DNA of 64,000 nucleotides from JAFGNB01 sp050304135 (GTDB lineage Bacteria > Fibrobacterota > Chitinivibrionia > Chitinivibrionales > Chitinispirillaceae). The position numbers and the translations under genes are program-made. The notes below the pieces were generated by a model that saw nothing but the letters and a program-made list of their open reading frames with translations, was not told where the DNA came from and did no database searches. Shown piece by piece: positions 1 through 9,818 of the stretch (positions are counted from its first letter, which is position 1; every line of letters begins with the position of its first letter). Where the stretch lies: positions 67,235 through 131,234 of the forward strand of contig JBNLDC010000053.1 in assembly GCA_050304135.1 (NCBI GenBank), given 5' to 3'.

Positions 1-1
1 C

Positions 2-712
2 AAGGGCGGGGTCGATGTGAAAATGGCCAACGGACGTATTGACAATTCACTGATTGTCAATCGACTTTCCGGAGCTATGGAGAAATTTGTGAAGATCGAC
101 GATATTACCTTTCGGGAACTCAGTGCCGGTTTGCGCGTTGAAAATGCCTCGGTACTGATCCGCAATCTTGCCCTGCAATCAAATGCAGGCGACTGGAAGG
201 CTACCGGCAAGGTGGGATTCGATGCCTCGCTGGGGATCAATCTTGCCAACCGGCTCACCAAACCGATGTCGAACCAGGTACTAAAAGTTCAAAGCGGTGG
301 AAAATCGATCCTCAAGGGGCTGGTGAAAAACACGCAATTCGCCAAGACCGCCGGATCACTTATCGACAACGTCGGCATTCCAACCGATAATGCCGGCAGA
401 GTTACTCTGAAGTTCGCACTCACCGGAACAGCCTCCGATCCGAAGGCCGCCTTTACCGGATTTGGTGCGGGAACGGTAAAGAAGAGTGAGCCGCAAAAGT
501 CGGTAAAGCAACAGGCGGTAAAGAAGGTTCAGGAGACCATTAATCAGAAAAAAGCCGAAGCGCAGAAGCGGCTCAACGAAGAGCGCAAACAGGTTGAAGC
601 CAAAGTTGAGCAGAAGGTTCAGCAACAGAAGAAGGTGGTGGATCAACAGAAACGCACTATCGAAAAGAATCTGAAAAAGGATGTCGGAAAGCGATTGAAG
701 AAGCTCTTTTAA
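2..712 (+). CDS. AsmA-like protein, C-terminal part (5' end outside the window)
   Basis: The frame is open to the left edge of the window, so this is the C-terminal part of a longer protein; the GTG at 17 is probably internal. About 150 residues alternate short beta-strand-like stretches (for example a GDWKATGKVGFDASLG segment) as in the C-terminal repeat of AsmA-family envelope proteins. They are followed by about 75 residues very rich in Lys, Gln and Glu, predicted coiled coil, ending in KRLKKLF. AsmA-type proteins are periplasmic, inner-membrane-anchored and linked to lipid transport or outer-membrane homeostasis. The basic coiled-coil tail is unusual for the family. The gene ends 42 bp before a palindromic terminator. 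The family call rests on pattern only. Confidence 0.6.
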   Translation, partial: KGGVDVKMANGRIDNSLIVNRLSGAMEKFVKIDDITFRELSAGLRVENASVLIRNLALQSNAGDWKATGKVGFDASLGINLANRLTKPMSNQVLKVQSGGKSILKGLVKNTQFAKTAGSLIDNVGIPTDNAGRVTLKFALTGTASDPKAAFTGFGAGTVKKSEPQKSVKQQAVKKVQETINQKKAEAQKRLNEERKQVEAKVEQKVQQQKKVVDQQKRTIEKNLKKDVGKRLKKLF

Positions 713-754
713 ACTCTGAGTTGTTTAAAGGGGGAGGGATACTTTCCGGTAATA

Positions 755-782
755 ATACGGGCGTTCAATTGAACGCCCGTAT
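755..782. terminator. 28-bp perfect palindrome between convergent genes
   Basis: A perfect 14-bp-arm inverted repeat (atacgggcgttcaa and its complement) lies between the AsmA-like gene and the convergent gene at 851-1333. It is flanked by AT-rich sequence on both sides, so it can act as a bidirectional intrinsic terminator. Confidence 0.65.
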
Positions 783-850
783 ACTATACAGATAACTATT
801 TTATACAATCGGATTATCTTTGTTACACCCAATACTTTTGGGAAAAACAA

Positions 851-1333
851 TCAGTCCGGCAATTCACCCGGTTTTTTCGGTTCATGCTTGAACGCGAACC
901 AGAACCCGACATAGAGGGTGATAAGATACATAAGAATCCCCATTGGCCCGCTCAAAGCCTTGAGAAACGTGATCGCCGTCCCGATATCCATTCCCGCGAT
1001 AATTTCTCCAGGCGTTTTCCCCCGCTTTGAAACAATGAAAACCGCGGTAGCGAGATTGCCGACAACAGCCGCAACAAGAGCGAAAAACGCACTTACAACG
1101 CCGGGCCACCAGAGGGTTACTCTGCCTGCATATTTTACCGCGCTCGCGATGCCAAAGGCAACCACGATGGACATCCATGTTATCTGATATTTCTGGGCAA
1201 CTGCAATCCAGAGCGCGATACCGCCAATCATTGCTCCGAACCCTGCAGCGATTCCGATAAGCGGATTTCCGGATATCCTGGTTTGTGAGGGAGTACCCGA
1301 TATTTCCTCTGAAACGGTAAGGATGTTCAACAT
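851..1333 (-). CDS. small four-helix integral membrane protein of unknown function
   Basis: 160 residues with four hydrophobic stretches at about 24-46, 52-68, 75-101 and 129-148, and a Lys/Pro-rich C-terminus (KHEPKKPGELPD). The glycine-rich first helices resemble a widespread family of small bacterial membrane proteins without known function. ATG at 1333 has a good SD (aaagga, 6 nt spacing) and starts 2 nt after the stop of the upstream gene at 1336-1851, so the two are surely co-transcribed and probably translationally coupled. No function can be assigned. Confidence 0.7.
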   Translation of the reverse strand: MLNILTVSEEISGTPSQTRISGNPLIGIAAGFGAMIGGIALWIAVAQKYQITWMSIVVAFGIASAVKYAGRVTLWWPGVVSAFFALVAAVVGNLATAVFIVSKRGKTPGEIIAGMDIGTAITFLKALSGPMGILMYLITLYVGFWFAFKHEPKKPGELPD

Positions 1334-1335
1334 AG

Positions 1336-1851
1336 TTAATCCTTTGATTTAGTATTGGATTGTGTTATTGCATCGATACAATCAATAACGGTTTTCAGAT
1401 ATATCGCCATTACTCCGATATGATTCTCGGAGATTTCGACATCTTTTTCCGGTTCCTGCATGATCTTCTGGATGATATAATGCAGCAAATCAGATTGATT
1501 ATAGTGTTCCATGATTTTTTCAACCGTCTCCATGAACTCTGAGTCCGGTTCTCCGGCGAGGTACTCGAGCATTTCAAAATTTTTCTCTTCGGTTTCGACC
1601 AATGCTTCGAGAGGTACTTCGGGTACCGCAATCTCCAAAGAGTCAATTACATACCACATAAGTACACCCATAAAAAAGATCACCGACCGCTCTTCCTGCT
1701 CAAGAATATCACCTCCGGTGGCAAGAAGGTAGCTCAGGAGGTTGGGCTGTTTTCGCTCCAGATGTTCAACAAGACGAGGGGCTTCTTCCGGGTCCATATC
1801 CTCTTTGGACATCCAGATCGGATCGATCTCTTCGACGGTCAGGGTGCGCAT
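1336..1851 (-). CDS. acidic, all-helical hypothetical protein
   Basis: 171 residues, strongly acidic, predicted helical, with one moderately hydrophobic segment (VIFFMGVLMWYVIDSL) too broken to be a confident membrane helix. ATG at 1851 follows an aagga SD. It is the first gene of a two-gene unit with the membrane protein 851-1333. I do not recognise the family; the pairing suggests a cytosolic partner of that membrane protein (inference). Confidence 0.65.
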   Translation of the reverse strand: MRTLTVEEIDPIWMSKEDMDPEEAPRLVEHLERKQPNLLSYLLATGGDILEQEERSVIFFMGVLMWYVIDSLEIAVPEVPLEALVETEEKNFEMLEYLAGEPDSEFMETVEKIMEHYNQSDLLHYIIQKIMQEPEKDVEISENHIGVMAIYLKTVIDCIDAITQSNTKSKD

Positions 1852-2025
1852 GGGTATTCCTTCTGAAGAACCGGAGATAAATCCGTGAGGTCAGCATGCA
1901 GATTATATACGGTACGCAATTCTCAAAATACTCTGTAGGGAAGGAGGGGGCAATGAAAAACATTTAGCGAAAACAGCTGCACCACAGGGTAATCATCGAG
2001 GTTTTCACCTGCCGGAAATGAAGGG

Positions 2026-3660
2026 TTACCTCCAGCAGGGACTGGTAAACGCCTGGTATAATTCCCCGTTTTCGTCACGAGAAGTTACCTCTGCACGCAC
2101 ATAAGACCCTGCTTTTAAACCGGTAACGGAAACTGGTATATTCACTTCTGCACTATCAGGTTGCAACTCGGTTGATAAAACCGGTTTTTCTCCAGAACCG
2201 GAACCTCCCGAGTACACTGACAACGTTCGTAACATACCGAATTCTCTGGTAGTTAACGCATGTATAAAGAGTCGGTCCCGTTGTTTATGCGGGGTGTGAT
2301 TTCCAACGGAGAAATCGACGGGTTGGTCTGAATAATTAATTGATATATAAGGACCTGTAGTAGTGAATGTCGCTCCGGATCTGATTTTTTGCAGCACCTC
2401 TTCACTGTTGGTGCATTTTCCATAAATCCCAGTTTTACCATAGCCCATAAACCGTTGAAAATTCTCGTAGATACTTAGAAACGGCGTACGTATCGCCCGG
2501 TACCGGTTGAAATCGCCATGGGCATCGTTGCCTGCAAGAAGAGGTACCCTTCTTCCTGACGATAACATATTGACCCACATCAATTTGGCTCGTTTCCATG
2601 AAGCCAGATAACTTCCGTTGAACGACTGCAAACCGTCAAGATCAGCTTCAAGATCTGCAGGCTCCCACTGACCCCGGCCGAGAAAAACACTTTGTAGAAC
2701 TCCGCTTCGGGATCCCGGATGTGCGGCAAAGGCTATACCGCCCTGACGATGAATCGCCGCAGTTACTTCCTTTATAGTAAGTGATTGATTAAAAACAATG
2801 TTACGACGTGCACCATCAGATGAACCCGGAATAAAATCCCTGATACCAAGCGCACAGAGATGAACTGTTTTCCCACTGCTGTTCAAACAGGAGACCTCTT
2901 CCCCTGGGAGCAGAATTGTGGAAAAATCGGCAGATTCCGCCAGTTCCCGGGAAAGAGACTTCCACCTCTCAAGTGAATGATTTTCAGTCAAATAATCATT
3001 TGTATCGCATGAAAGATCATACGAATGGTCGGTAATGCCGACAAATGACAGGCCACAACACTTTGCCATTCTGTCAATTATACTGACTGGAGGACCGAAT
3101 TCAACGTGGCTCTGTGAGTACTGGGAATGTACATGCAGGTCGCCATAGCTGCATAACTCATTGCCAGGTAAGTGATAAGACGACTTGTAGCATCGGAAGG
3201 CGCGTTTTGAGGAGGTGTTGAGATTGTCGTTGAGGACGGTATAGCTTTTTTTTCCGTTGTTCATTGTTACTGTTGCAGTTACGAAAAATTCTCCTTCAGG
3301 TATCTGATCCGCCGGGATTTCAAAGATACCAACACGTTGGTTATCTTTAAAACTATGAGTGACTTCCGCAGAATCAGGTGAAGGAAAGGTAAAAAGAGTG
3401 CTGCCTTTTCCAGCCTTCTGAGAAACGGCTATAGCAACCTGCCCGGGAGAATCAGAATACTTTCGTATGTCATTGATAATTAGAAGTACAGGAAGGTTGG
3501 ACCCCGGTTCGATCCGGCTCGGCAGATCAAACAGCACCTCAGGTTCTTTTTTAAAAAGCAGGCTCGGGAACCATCGGAAAAACCGGAAATGGGTTTCGGC
3601 ATACAACAGCAGTAGGGGAAGGTCCAACATATTTGTTGATAAGAGATTACTGATTTGCAT
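2026..3660 (-). CDS. PHP-domain metallohydrolase (CehA/McbA-like)
   Basis: A PHP-type metal-dependent phosphoesterase/hydrolase. With the ATG at 3660 (544 aa), residues 176-178 give the HVH pair in GDLHVHSQYS, 210-212 the TDH of FVGITDHSYD, and further downstream come FAAHPGS and LLAGNDAHG, which together form the trinuclear metal site of PHP proteins. About 170 N-terminal residues look beta-rich, and a beta-rich tail follows the catalytic domain. The longer open frame begins at 3717, but that start lies inside a 12-bp-arm hairpin (3684-3719). The ATG at 3660 has a ggaagga SD at good spacing, so I prefer it. The substrate is unknown. The gene stands alone. Confidence 0.8.
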   Translation of the reverse strand: MQISNLLSTNMLDLPLLLLYAETHFRFFRWFPSLLFKKEPEVLFDLPSRIEPGSNLPVLLIINDIRKYSDSPGQVAIAVSQKAGKGSTLFTFPSPDSAEVTHSFKDNQRVGIFEIPADQIPEGEFFVTATVTMNNGKKSYTVLNDNLNTSSKRAFRCYKSSYHLPGNELCSYGDLHVHSQYSQSHVEFGPPVSIIDRMAKCCGLSFVGITDHSYDLSCDTNDYLTENHSLERWKSLSRELAESADFSTILLPGEEVSCLNSSGKTVHLCALGIRDFIPGSSDGARRNIVFNQSLTIKEVTAAIHRQGGIAFAAHPGSRSGVLQSVFLGRGQWEPADLEADLDGLQSFNGSYLASWKRAKLMWVNMLSSGRRVPLLAGNDAHGDFNRYRAIRTPFLSIYENFQRFMGYGKTGIYGKCTNSEEVLQKIRSGATFTTTGPYISINYSDQPVDFSVGNHTPHKQRDRLFIHALTTREFGMLRTLSVYSGGSGSGEKPVLSTELQPDSAEVNIPVSVTGLKAGSYVRAEVTSRDENGELYQAFTSPCWR

Positions 3661-3683
3661 ACCTGTGCATCCTTCCATCTGCA

Positions 3684-3719
3684 GCATGCACCTCCGATTC
3701 AGTAATTGGAGGTGCATGC
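3684..3719 (-). promoter_or_regulatory. 12-bp-arm hairpin in the 5' region of the PHP gene
   Basis: Arms gcatgcacctcc and ggaggtgcatgc are perfect, with a 12-nt loop. The hairpin lies just upstream of the preferred PHP start at 3660. It could be a 5' mRNA structure or the operator of a dimeric regulator; it has no T-tract on the gene's strand. Confidence 0.45.
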
Positions 3720-3853
3720 CGGTAAAATAACTTCATGCAGTATTAAATCTACTACAATCCCCCTCCGTACTATTGCGCTATCTATTTTTTGGTATAAGCA
3801 GGTAGCAGAAAGAACTTCTCTGAAAGAAACCATTCAGCGCGAAAGAAATTAAC

Positions 3854-3865
3854 GGAAACGTTTCC
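3854..3865. promoter_or_regulatory. 12-bp palindrome upstream of tamB, LacI-family-operator-like
   Basis: The sequence ggaaacgtttcc is a perfect palindrome with a central CG, 10 nt before the tamB ATG. The form resembles LacI/CcpA-family operators. No such regulator is seen in the window. It also occupies the place where an SD would be expected; tamB has no clear SD. Confidence 0.3.
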
Positions 3866-3875
3866 ACTACGTATC

Positions 3876-6800
3876 ATGGCATCAAAATCAGTACAACGTA
3901 GAGTGGCACTACTCATCGCGATACCATTGCTATGCATTGTTATCGCTGGAATTGGACTGTTCCTGGTGCTGTTTCTGCCAGCGGTTCAGCATAGGCTGCT
4001 CCAGGAGATTGTAACCAGGGTCAATCCTGCAATAACCGGTGAGCTTTCAATCGGGCATATCTCCACCAACCTGTTCTCAACACTTGAATTACATGATGTT
4101 CAAATCATGGATAGCGCCGACGTCGCAGGTGAAGTTTCAGTAAAAAACATACGGATCAGCTGGCAGCTGCATCGACTGCTCAGAAAAGAAATTCGATTAT
4201 CGTCGGTAACGATTGACGGCATTAGAATCAGATGTTCCATTAATGAACAGGGCGCGTTTACTTTTCCGGCCTTGCCGGCTCCCGGAAATCAGGGTGATAA
4301 AAAACAGATCCCCGAAAAAGAGAATGCATCGAATTGGCGGGTGTCCAGCGGACCAGTTCGCCTGCGAAACATTCATGCTGAATTCTACGATAGAGCAAAT
4401 AATCAAATCGGCACGATTGAAGAGGGGAGTATACTGGCAAGAATCATTTCCCTTGATTCAATTATTGCGCAACTTACTGTTTCACAAGGAAGTTACCAGA
4501 GCCCATGGTGGACTGGTTCTGCACTCGGGATTTCTTCATCAGTCACGATTACCCCCCAATGCCTTACAGTTGAAAATCTGAACATAACGAGCTCTCAAAC
4601 CACATTTTCAGGTTCAGGCCAGATACCGTTTACCGGGAGTGGACAATGGGGTGTAAGCGCAACGGTCTCTTCTGAAATCAAAGCGATACCTGCCGTTTTC
4701 AATAATGTCCCAGGATTCGGTACTTCCGGAAATGTGCAACTGACTGCCTCGTGGAGGGGAAGTATGTCTCACCCTCTGCTGAAGACCGAACTTAACGCTT
4801 ATTCCATTGAAATTGATGAAAATACAATCGACTCGCTGCACGCTTCGGCACAGTATGATTCCGGATCATTTCTTACATCCGATATCTTTCTGGGAGGTCG
4901 GGGAGGCAACTGTACGGCAAGCGTCTCTGTACTGATACCTGATTTGTTTTCACGTCCACAGGTTGCTGCTTATTCTCTGCAAACGAACCTGACTGGTATA
5001 ACACCACGAAAGATTAATGGCGTAGATACCCTTCTTCCGGATATCCTCAGGAAGGTTGAGTTCTCGGCAGCAGTAACGGCTGAAGGTTCCGGGACGACAG
5101 CGCTTCCCACGAAAATACTCTGCAGAAGCAGCATCAAACTCCCTGATCTGAGCAAACAACCGGTCGATCTTTATACATCTCTTCAAGATTCAATCGTTTC
5201 CGTCTCAATTAATCTTGAGGGAAACACACTTTCAGGTACAGGGACCCTCAGAAGGGGAGGGGCAATTACCGGTCTTTTTGATCTTTCTGCTGGAAATCTT
5301 GGAGGTATTACCACCCGTTTAATCGGAACTCCTGTAACTGGTACCATCCTGAGCAGCATCAGTTGCGGAGGAACCATGGAAGCCCCTGTATTGCAGGCTG
5401 TTATAAGAGGTTCTCGGCTCGGATGGCGGTCTGTTTTTGCGGATACACTAATCTCGGAAATCCGGATGCTTCCTGAAAAACAGTTTTATCTCGACACATT
5501 CGCTATAGCCGGTAGGGCAGAGCTCGATTCGCTGGCGGACAGTAGCTATCACATTCCCGTTAAAGGAAATACAGCATTTTCGGTTTCCGGAAGCGGGCCG
5601 ATGCTTGCCCCTGATATCTCTATTACCACTTTCGGGAAGAATCTTCAGTACGAGAAAGTGAATGTTGACAGTTTTCGAATTGAAATTTTTACAGATTCAC
5701 TCGATTCAATAACATTATCAAGCTCTTATGCTTATTTTCCTGATATCACAACCTCACTTTCAATTACCGGAGGTTATTCACTATCAAGCCACCAGGCAAC
5801 ACTTTCAGCAGGTTGTACTGCCAGCGGAGGTGACTCCGTGCAACTTGTCGGTAATCTACAGGGGAATGGGACATGGCGCGAAGATACCGTTTTTGCGGAC
5901 GTTGCGATTTCTGATTTTCCCATTGCATTGTTCGGGCAACTGGCATCGCTGGAAAGGGAGCTCAACGGGACGCTTACCGCATCATGCAATGTTTCAGGTT
6001 CAGTAAATAACCCGTTGATTAAATTGTCATTAAGTGCTACACAGCCGAAATACGACAGGTTCCTTATGGAACACATAGGCATTAATATAGTAATGGAAGA
6101 TTCCCTGATAAACGCCGGTACTACAGTCAATTTTACTCCTGCCGACTCCCTTACCGCAGAGGGGATTCTACCGGTTCTACCCTCCTTTTCCTACCGTCCC
6201 GACACTACCGGAGAGAGACCATGCTCCGTTTCGGTGTTCGGCGCAGATCTTCCGATACAGCTGTTTTGCCCCTTTATGGATACCAACTGGCAAACTGGTG
6301 GAACTGTTTCAGTAGATGTTGCTGCCTATTTACGAGAAAAGGAGTTTGGTGTAGATGGGGGAGTAAAAATCCGTGATGGCGCAGCCCACAACGGAGTGTA
6401 CCAGCTATCGGCATCCGGAATAGGGGTATCCGCAGATGTATCAGGATCAATTGGCGAACCTGCCGCATCATTTGAAATAACTGCTTCACCCGTTCTGATT
6501 TCAGGGGAAAAAATAGATTCACTTCGATGTGTCGGCAGTATCAATAAAAAGGGTCTGCTACTATCCTCGGGAGATATCATACTGAGAAAAGACGGTCACG
6601 TTTCTCTGACCGGTAACCTTCCGTTCACCACCGATACTGCGGCCGAAAAGATAACAACACCGCATCTTGAATTTTCTATTGTGCAGCTTCCGTTGCAGGT
6701 GGCAGCTCCATTTCTTTCAGGCGTGACGGTTCAGCAAGGTATTATTCAGGGAAAAGGCTCGGTGGGTTTCCCGCAAAGCGGTCTACCGGACGTAACGGGG

Positions 6801-7964
6801 ACCATTACCCTTTCTGATGGAGGCGTAACGTTAGAAGAGATTGAACCTGCTATCGGGCCGGTATCAGTTGAGATTGTCTTTGCAGGTGATTCCATTTTCG
6901 TACGAAAAATCGATGCCACCTGGGGGAAAGGGACCTGTAGTGGCAATAGCACCATTGTACTCCGTGATGATTCGCTTCCGTCAATTACCGGTTCCTTCCG
7001 AATACTCAAGGTCAGATGTGCAATACCCGAAGTGTTCGACGCAGCGCTTGAACAGGCCGATCTGACCCTTTCGACAAACGAAAATCAGTATGCAATCAAA
7101 GGAAACCTGCAGGCAGGAGAGTGTCGTTATACGCAGGATATTCAGATTGATGATCTTCTTTCCAGTTTCAGGGCTGTACCGTATACACCACCGCCGAACG
7201 AAACCGACAGCCTTTTAAGGAATGTCAAATTGGATATCGGTGTTGATCTTCAGGACAATGTTATTCTGGACATGAACCTCGGATACCTGAAAATTGGCGG
7301 GAATATGCAGCTTACCGGCTCGGCTGCCAAACCTTCCTTTACCGGTGAACTTCGCCTGATGGAGGGATATGTCTACTACCTTGACCGCAGATTCACTATC
7401 GATAAAGCGGTTCTGACTAACTATAACCCCGGGGCTCTCAATCCCGGCATTTTCATCGAAGCGGCATCTCAGGTCACTGCCGTAAGTGGTGGCCAGATGG
7501 AATACTATACCGTACTGCTGAAAGTTACTGGATCTTTTGAGAATCCGGTGGTCACCCTGAGTGAGAAATCCGGTGCCCTCAATCAGATTGAAATTGTCTC
7601 CATTCTGACATTCGGACAGTTGACCGGAGGTATGAGTGGCGATGTCCGCGACCGGCTAAGGACCTTTGTTGGGCAGAGTGTGCTCGGTTTCGGGACCCGG
7701 AAATTGGAAAAAGCGCTTGGAATCGAAAAAATTGAATTTCAGGGAGATGTTTTCGGCGGAAAGGATGGCGTAGCTTCGAGCCGTGTGACCATTGCGAAGC
7801 GGGTATCACCCCGCCTTACCGTTCTTTACGAAACTGAAATAGGTGCTCTGGAAAAACCGAAAATTTCTGCGTTATTCAGAATCATTAAAAATGTTTTTCT
7901 CTCCGGAGAACGAACTTCGGAAGGAAATGCCGGCGTCGACCTTATTTTTAAATACAGCAAATGA
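3876..7964 (+). CDS. tamB: TamB-like translocation and assembly module protein
   Basis: 1362 aa, the size expected of TamB (DUF490). A single N-terminal membrane anchor at about residues 9-33 is followed by over 1000 residues of repeated short amphipathic beta-strands (the periplasmic beta-taco groove). The C-terminal TamB signature includes VSILTFGQLTGGM, VGQSVLGFGTRKLEKALGI and the terminal DLIFKYSK. TamB-family proteins span the periplasm and, with an Omp85 partner, take part in outer-membrane protein assembly and phospholipid transport. The stop overlaps the ATG of the Omp85 gene by 4 nt (ATGA), which is the classical tamB-tamA pairing although in reversed order compared with E. coli. The start has no strong SD. 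Confidence 0.9.
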   Translation: MASKSVQRRVALLIAIPLLCIVIAGIGLFLVLFLPAVQHRLLQEIVTRVNPAITGELSIGHISTNLFSTLELHDVQIMDSADVAGEVSVKNIRISWQLHRLLRKEIRLSSVTIDGIRIRCSINEQGAFTFPALPAPGNQGDKKQIPEKENASNWRVSSGPVRLRNIHAEFYDRANNQIGTIEEGSILARIISLDSIIAQLTVSQGSYQSPWWTGSALGISSSVTITPQCLTVENLNITSSQTTFSGSGQIPFTGSGQWGVSATVSSEIKAIPAVFNNVPGFGTSGNVQLTASWRGSMSHPLLKTELNAYSIEIDENTIDSLHASAQYDSGSFLTSDIFLGGRGGNCTASVSVLIPDLFSRPQVAAYSLQTNLTGITPRKINGVDTLLPDILRKVEFSAAVTAEGSGTTALPTKILCRSSIKLPDLSKQPVDLYTSLQDSIVSVSINLEGNTLSGTGTLRRGGAITGLFDLSAGNLGGITTRLIGTPVTGTILSSISCGGTMEAPVLQAVIRGSRLGWRSVFADTLISEIRMLPEKQFYLDTFAIAGRAELDSLADSSYHIPVKGNTAFSVSGSGPMLAPDISITTFGKNLQYEKVNVDSFRIEIFTDSLDSITLSSSYAYFPDITTSLSITGGYSLSSHQATLSAGCTASGGDSVQLVGNLQGNGTWREDTVFADVAISDFPIALFGQLASLERELNGTLTASCNVSGSVNNPLIKLSLSATQPKYDRFLMEHIGINIVMEDSLINAGTTVNFTPADSLTAEGILPVLPSFSYRPDTTGERPCSVSVFGADLPIQLFCPFMDTNWQTGGTVSVDVAAYLREKEFGVDGGVKIRDGAAHNGVYQLSASGIGVSADVSGSIGEPAASFEITASPVLISGEKIDSLRCVGSINKKGLLLSSGDIILRKDGHVSLTGNLPFTTDTAAEKITTPHLEFSIVQLPLQVAAPFLSGVTVQQGIIQGKGSVGFPQSGLPDVTGTITLSDGGVTLEEIEPAIGPVSVEIVFAGDSIFVRKIDATWGKGTCSGNSTIVLRDDSLPSITGSFRILKVRCAIPEVFDAALEQADLTLSTNENQYAIKGNLQAGECRYTQDIQIDDLLSSFRAVPYTPPPNETDSLLRNVKLDIGVDLQDNVILDMNLGYLKIGGNMQLTGSAAKPSFTGELRLMEGYVYYLDRRFTIDKAVLTNYNPGALNPGIFIEAASQVTAVSGGQMEYYTVLLKVTGSFENPVVTLSEKSGALNQIEIVSILTFGQLTGGMSGDVRDRLRTFVGQSVLGFGTRKLEKALGIEKIEFQGDVFGGKDGVASSRVTIAKRVSPRLTVLYETEIGALEKPKISALFRIIKNVFLSGERTSEGNAGVDLIFKYSK

Positions 7965-9793
7965 TAATAATAAAAAGATTTTCCCTACTTCTGTTTCTCT
8001 TTTTTTGGAATGCCGCTGCGTCGTCAGATACACCGGCACTTCAAAGTAAACCCTGGCGCGTGAGGGCTATTGCCCTGTCCGGAAACCAGACCTTCAAACG
8101 GATAGAGATTCTTGCTCTACTCGATCTGCGACCGGCTCTTTTTAAAAAAAGACCTCGTTATTCAAAGGGACATTTGAAATCAAATGTTGAATCACTTATA
8201 AGATTCTACCGCAATCAAGGCTTTTTGCATGTTGCAGTAGAGGGAATGGTGGCACGCAGGGATACACTGCGAAAGCTGGTGTATCTAGACTTTACGGTTG
8301 ACGAGGGTGTTCGAACAATTGTTACTTCAGTAACCTACGTGCCCAACATGCCGGATTCATTGCTGAATAAAAAACTGAAATGCCGGATCGGCAATCCTCT
8401 TGTTTTTTCGACAATAGCAATCGATGAGAAAACCCTGCGTAGTGCACGTGCCCGAAAGGGATACATTAATGCTGCAACAACATCATCACTCAGCATCGAC
8501 ACTGCGGCAGCAGAAGCAAGTATAACCTTTTCAACTATCGACGGCCCGAAAATAGTCGTCGACAGTATTGTCCTTCTCGGTCTTGAGAAGTGTAAACAGA
8601 AGGTGGTATCCAGGGAACTCAAGTTCGCTACCAACGACACGCTTTCTCTGGCAGCAATACGAGCCTCGGAAATGCGACTTTACAGGACCGGACTATTCAG
8701 CTCCGTGTATATCGAACCGGAAAACGACAGTTCTAACAGTGGTGACGATACGCTTGCAGCTGTATACAAGCCTGTCTCGGTATCGGTTCGAGAGGCCGAT
8801 TTTTTCAGGTTGAAAATTGGGGTTGGTTACGGTAACGAAGACGGTGCTCGCGGGTCATTCGAAACCTCCTATTACAACTTTTTCCGTTCCGGACATCGTG
8901 GCACATTGAAAGGCAATGCGTCGTTAAAAATTCAACAGATCCAGTCTACCTATTCAACTCCGTGGTTTGTAGGTATACCGCTCAAGTTTGATGTCTCGTT
9001 GTATTACAACCGCTTCAACGATAAGGTAAAATTCCGCGGCAGTTTCTGGGGAACACTCCTGTCGCTGGAACATTCATTTTCCGAGATAACCACCGCACAA
9101 CTCTGGACTAAATTCGAGGATGTACTCTGGATAAATACCGACAATCTTCCTGGAGAGTTTCCCCGTAATAACACCCAGAGTTTCGGGGTTGATTTTACAT
9201 TCGATACCAGAAATGATCTTCTTAATCCGGTTAGCGGGGCGTACTCACTGATCAAAGGGGAAATTGCCGGGCTGGCGGGAATTAATTCCAATCAGTTTCT
9301 GAAATTCACTGCAGATAGCCGTCTTTACTGGAAATTAGGCCCGTTCTCCTGCGGTTCCGCTCTGAAGCTGGGATGGGCGAACCCTTACGGAAAAAGTACG
9401 CAAGTGCCGATTCAAGACCAGTTCTTTGCCGGAGGTTCCCGCTCGGTTCGTGGTTTCCGGGAAAATTTCCTGAGCACATATTTTGATACCACCGATACCG
9501 CCTGGCACGCGAAAAGCGGAAGAGCGATGCTTACGGCAAACCTGCTCGAAGTACGCTTCCCGATAATATGGTGGATTAATGGAGCTGTTTTTGCTGATGC
9601 GGGAATCCTTAGTGATAACGTTTCGACAGTTACTATGCCGAATCTACTTAAAGAGATCTCCTGGACCGCCGGGCCGGGATTACGGGTAAACACCCCCTTG
9701 GCGATTATTCGTTTTGACCTCGGATTCAAGCTCAATCCGAAACCAGAGGAGTCACTGACACAATGGCATCTTGATGTAGGCCAGTCCTTCTAA
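7961..9793 (+). CDS. tamA: Omp85-family outer-membrane protein (TamA/BamA-like)
   Basis: 610 aa. A signal peptide covers about 1-21 and is followed by three POTRA-like units (about 30-110, 115-190, 195-270; for example VRAIALSGNQTF and IVVDSIVLLGLEK). A 16-strand-type barrel holds the Omp85 hallmark GGSRSVRGF at 491-499 and ends in a terminal Phe, the BAM recognition signal. Three POTRAs and the overlap with tamB favour TamA over BamA, which usually has five. It would insert or fold outer-membrane proteins with TamB. The ATG overlaps the tamB stop. Confidence 0.88.
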   Translation: MIIIKRFSLLLFLFFWNAAASSDTPALQSKPWRVRAIALSGNQTFKRIEILALLDLRPALFKKRPRYSKGHLKSNVESLIRFYRNQGFLHVAVEGMVARRDTLRKLVYLDFTVDEGVRTIVTSVTYVPNMPDSLLNKKLKCRIGNPLVFSTIAIDEKTLRSARARKGYINAATTSSLSIDTAAAEASITFSTIDGPKIVVDSIVLLGLEKCKQKVVSRELKFATNDTLSLAAIRASEMRLYRTGLFSSVYIEPENDSSNSGDDTLAAVYKPVSVSVREADFFRLKIGVGYGNEDGARGSFETSYYNFFRSGHRGTLKGNASLKIQQIQSTYSTPWFVGIPLKFDVSLYYNRFNDKVKFRGSFWGTLLSLEHSFSEITTAQLWTKFEDVLWINTDNLPGEFPRNNTQSFGVDFTFDTRNDLLNPVSGAYSLIKGEIAGLAGINSNQFLKFTADSRLYWKLGPFSCGSALKLGWANPYGKSTQVPIQDQFFAGGSRSVRGFRENFLSTYFDTTDTAWHAKSGRAMLTANLLEVRFPIIWWINGAVFADAGILSDNVSTVTMPNLLKEISWTAGPGLRVNTPLAIIRFDLGFKLNPKPEESLTQWHLDVGQSF

Positions 9794-9818
9794 TTGGTAA
9801 AGGAGCGATAGTACGCTT

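Noticed and set aside
3500..3520. tRNA-like ggttcgatcc segment
   Set aside because: It lies inside the PHP gene, and no acceptor stem or anticodon arm can be folded around it.
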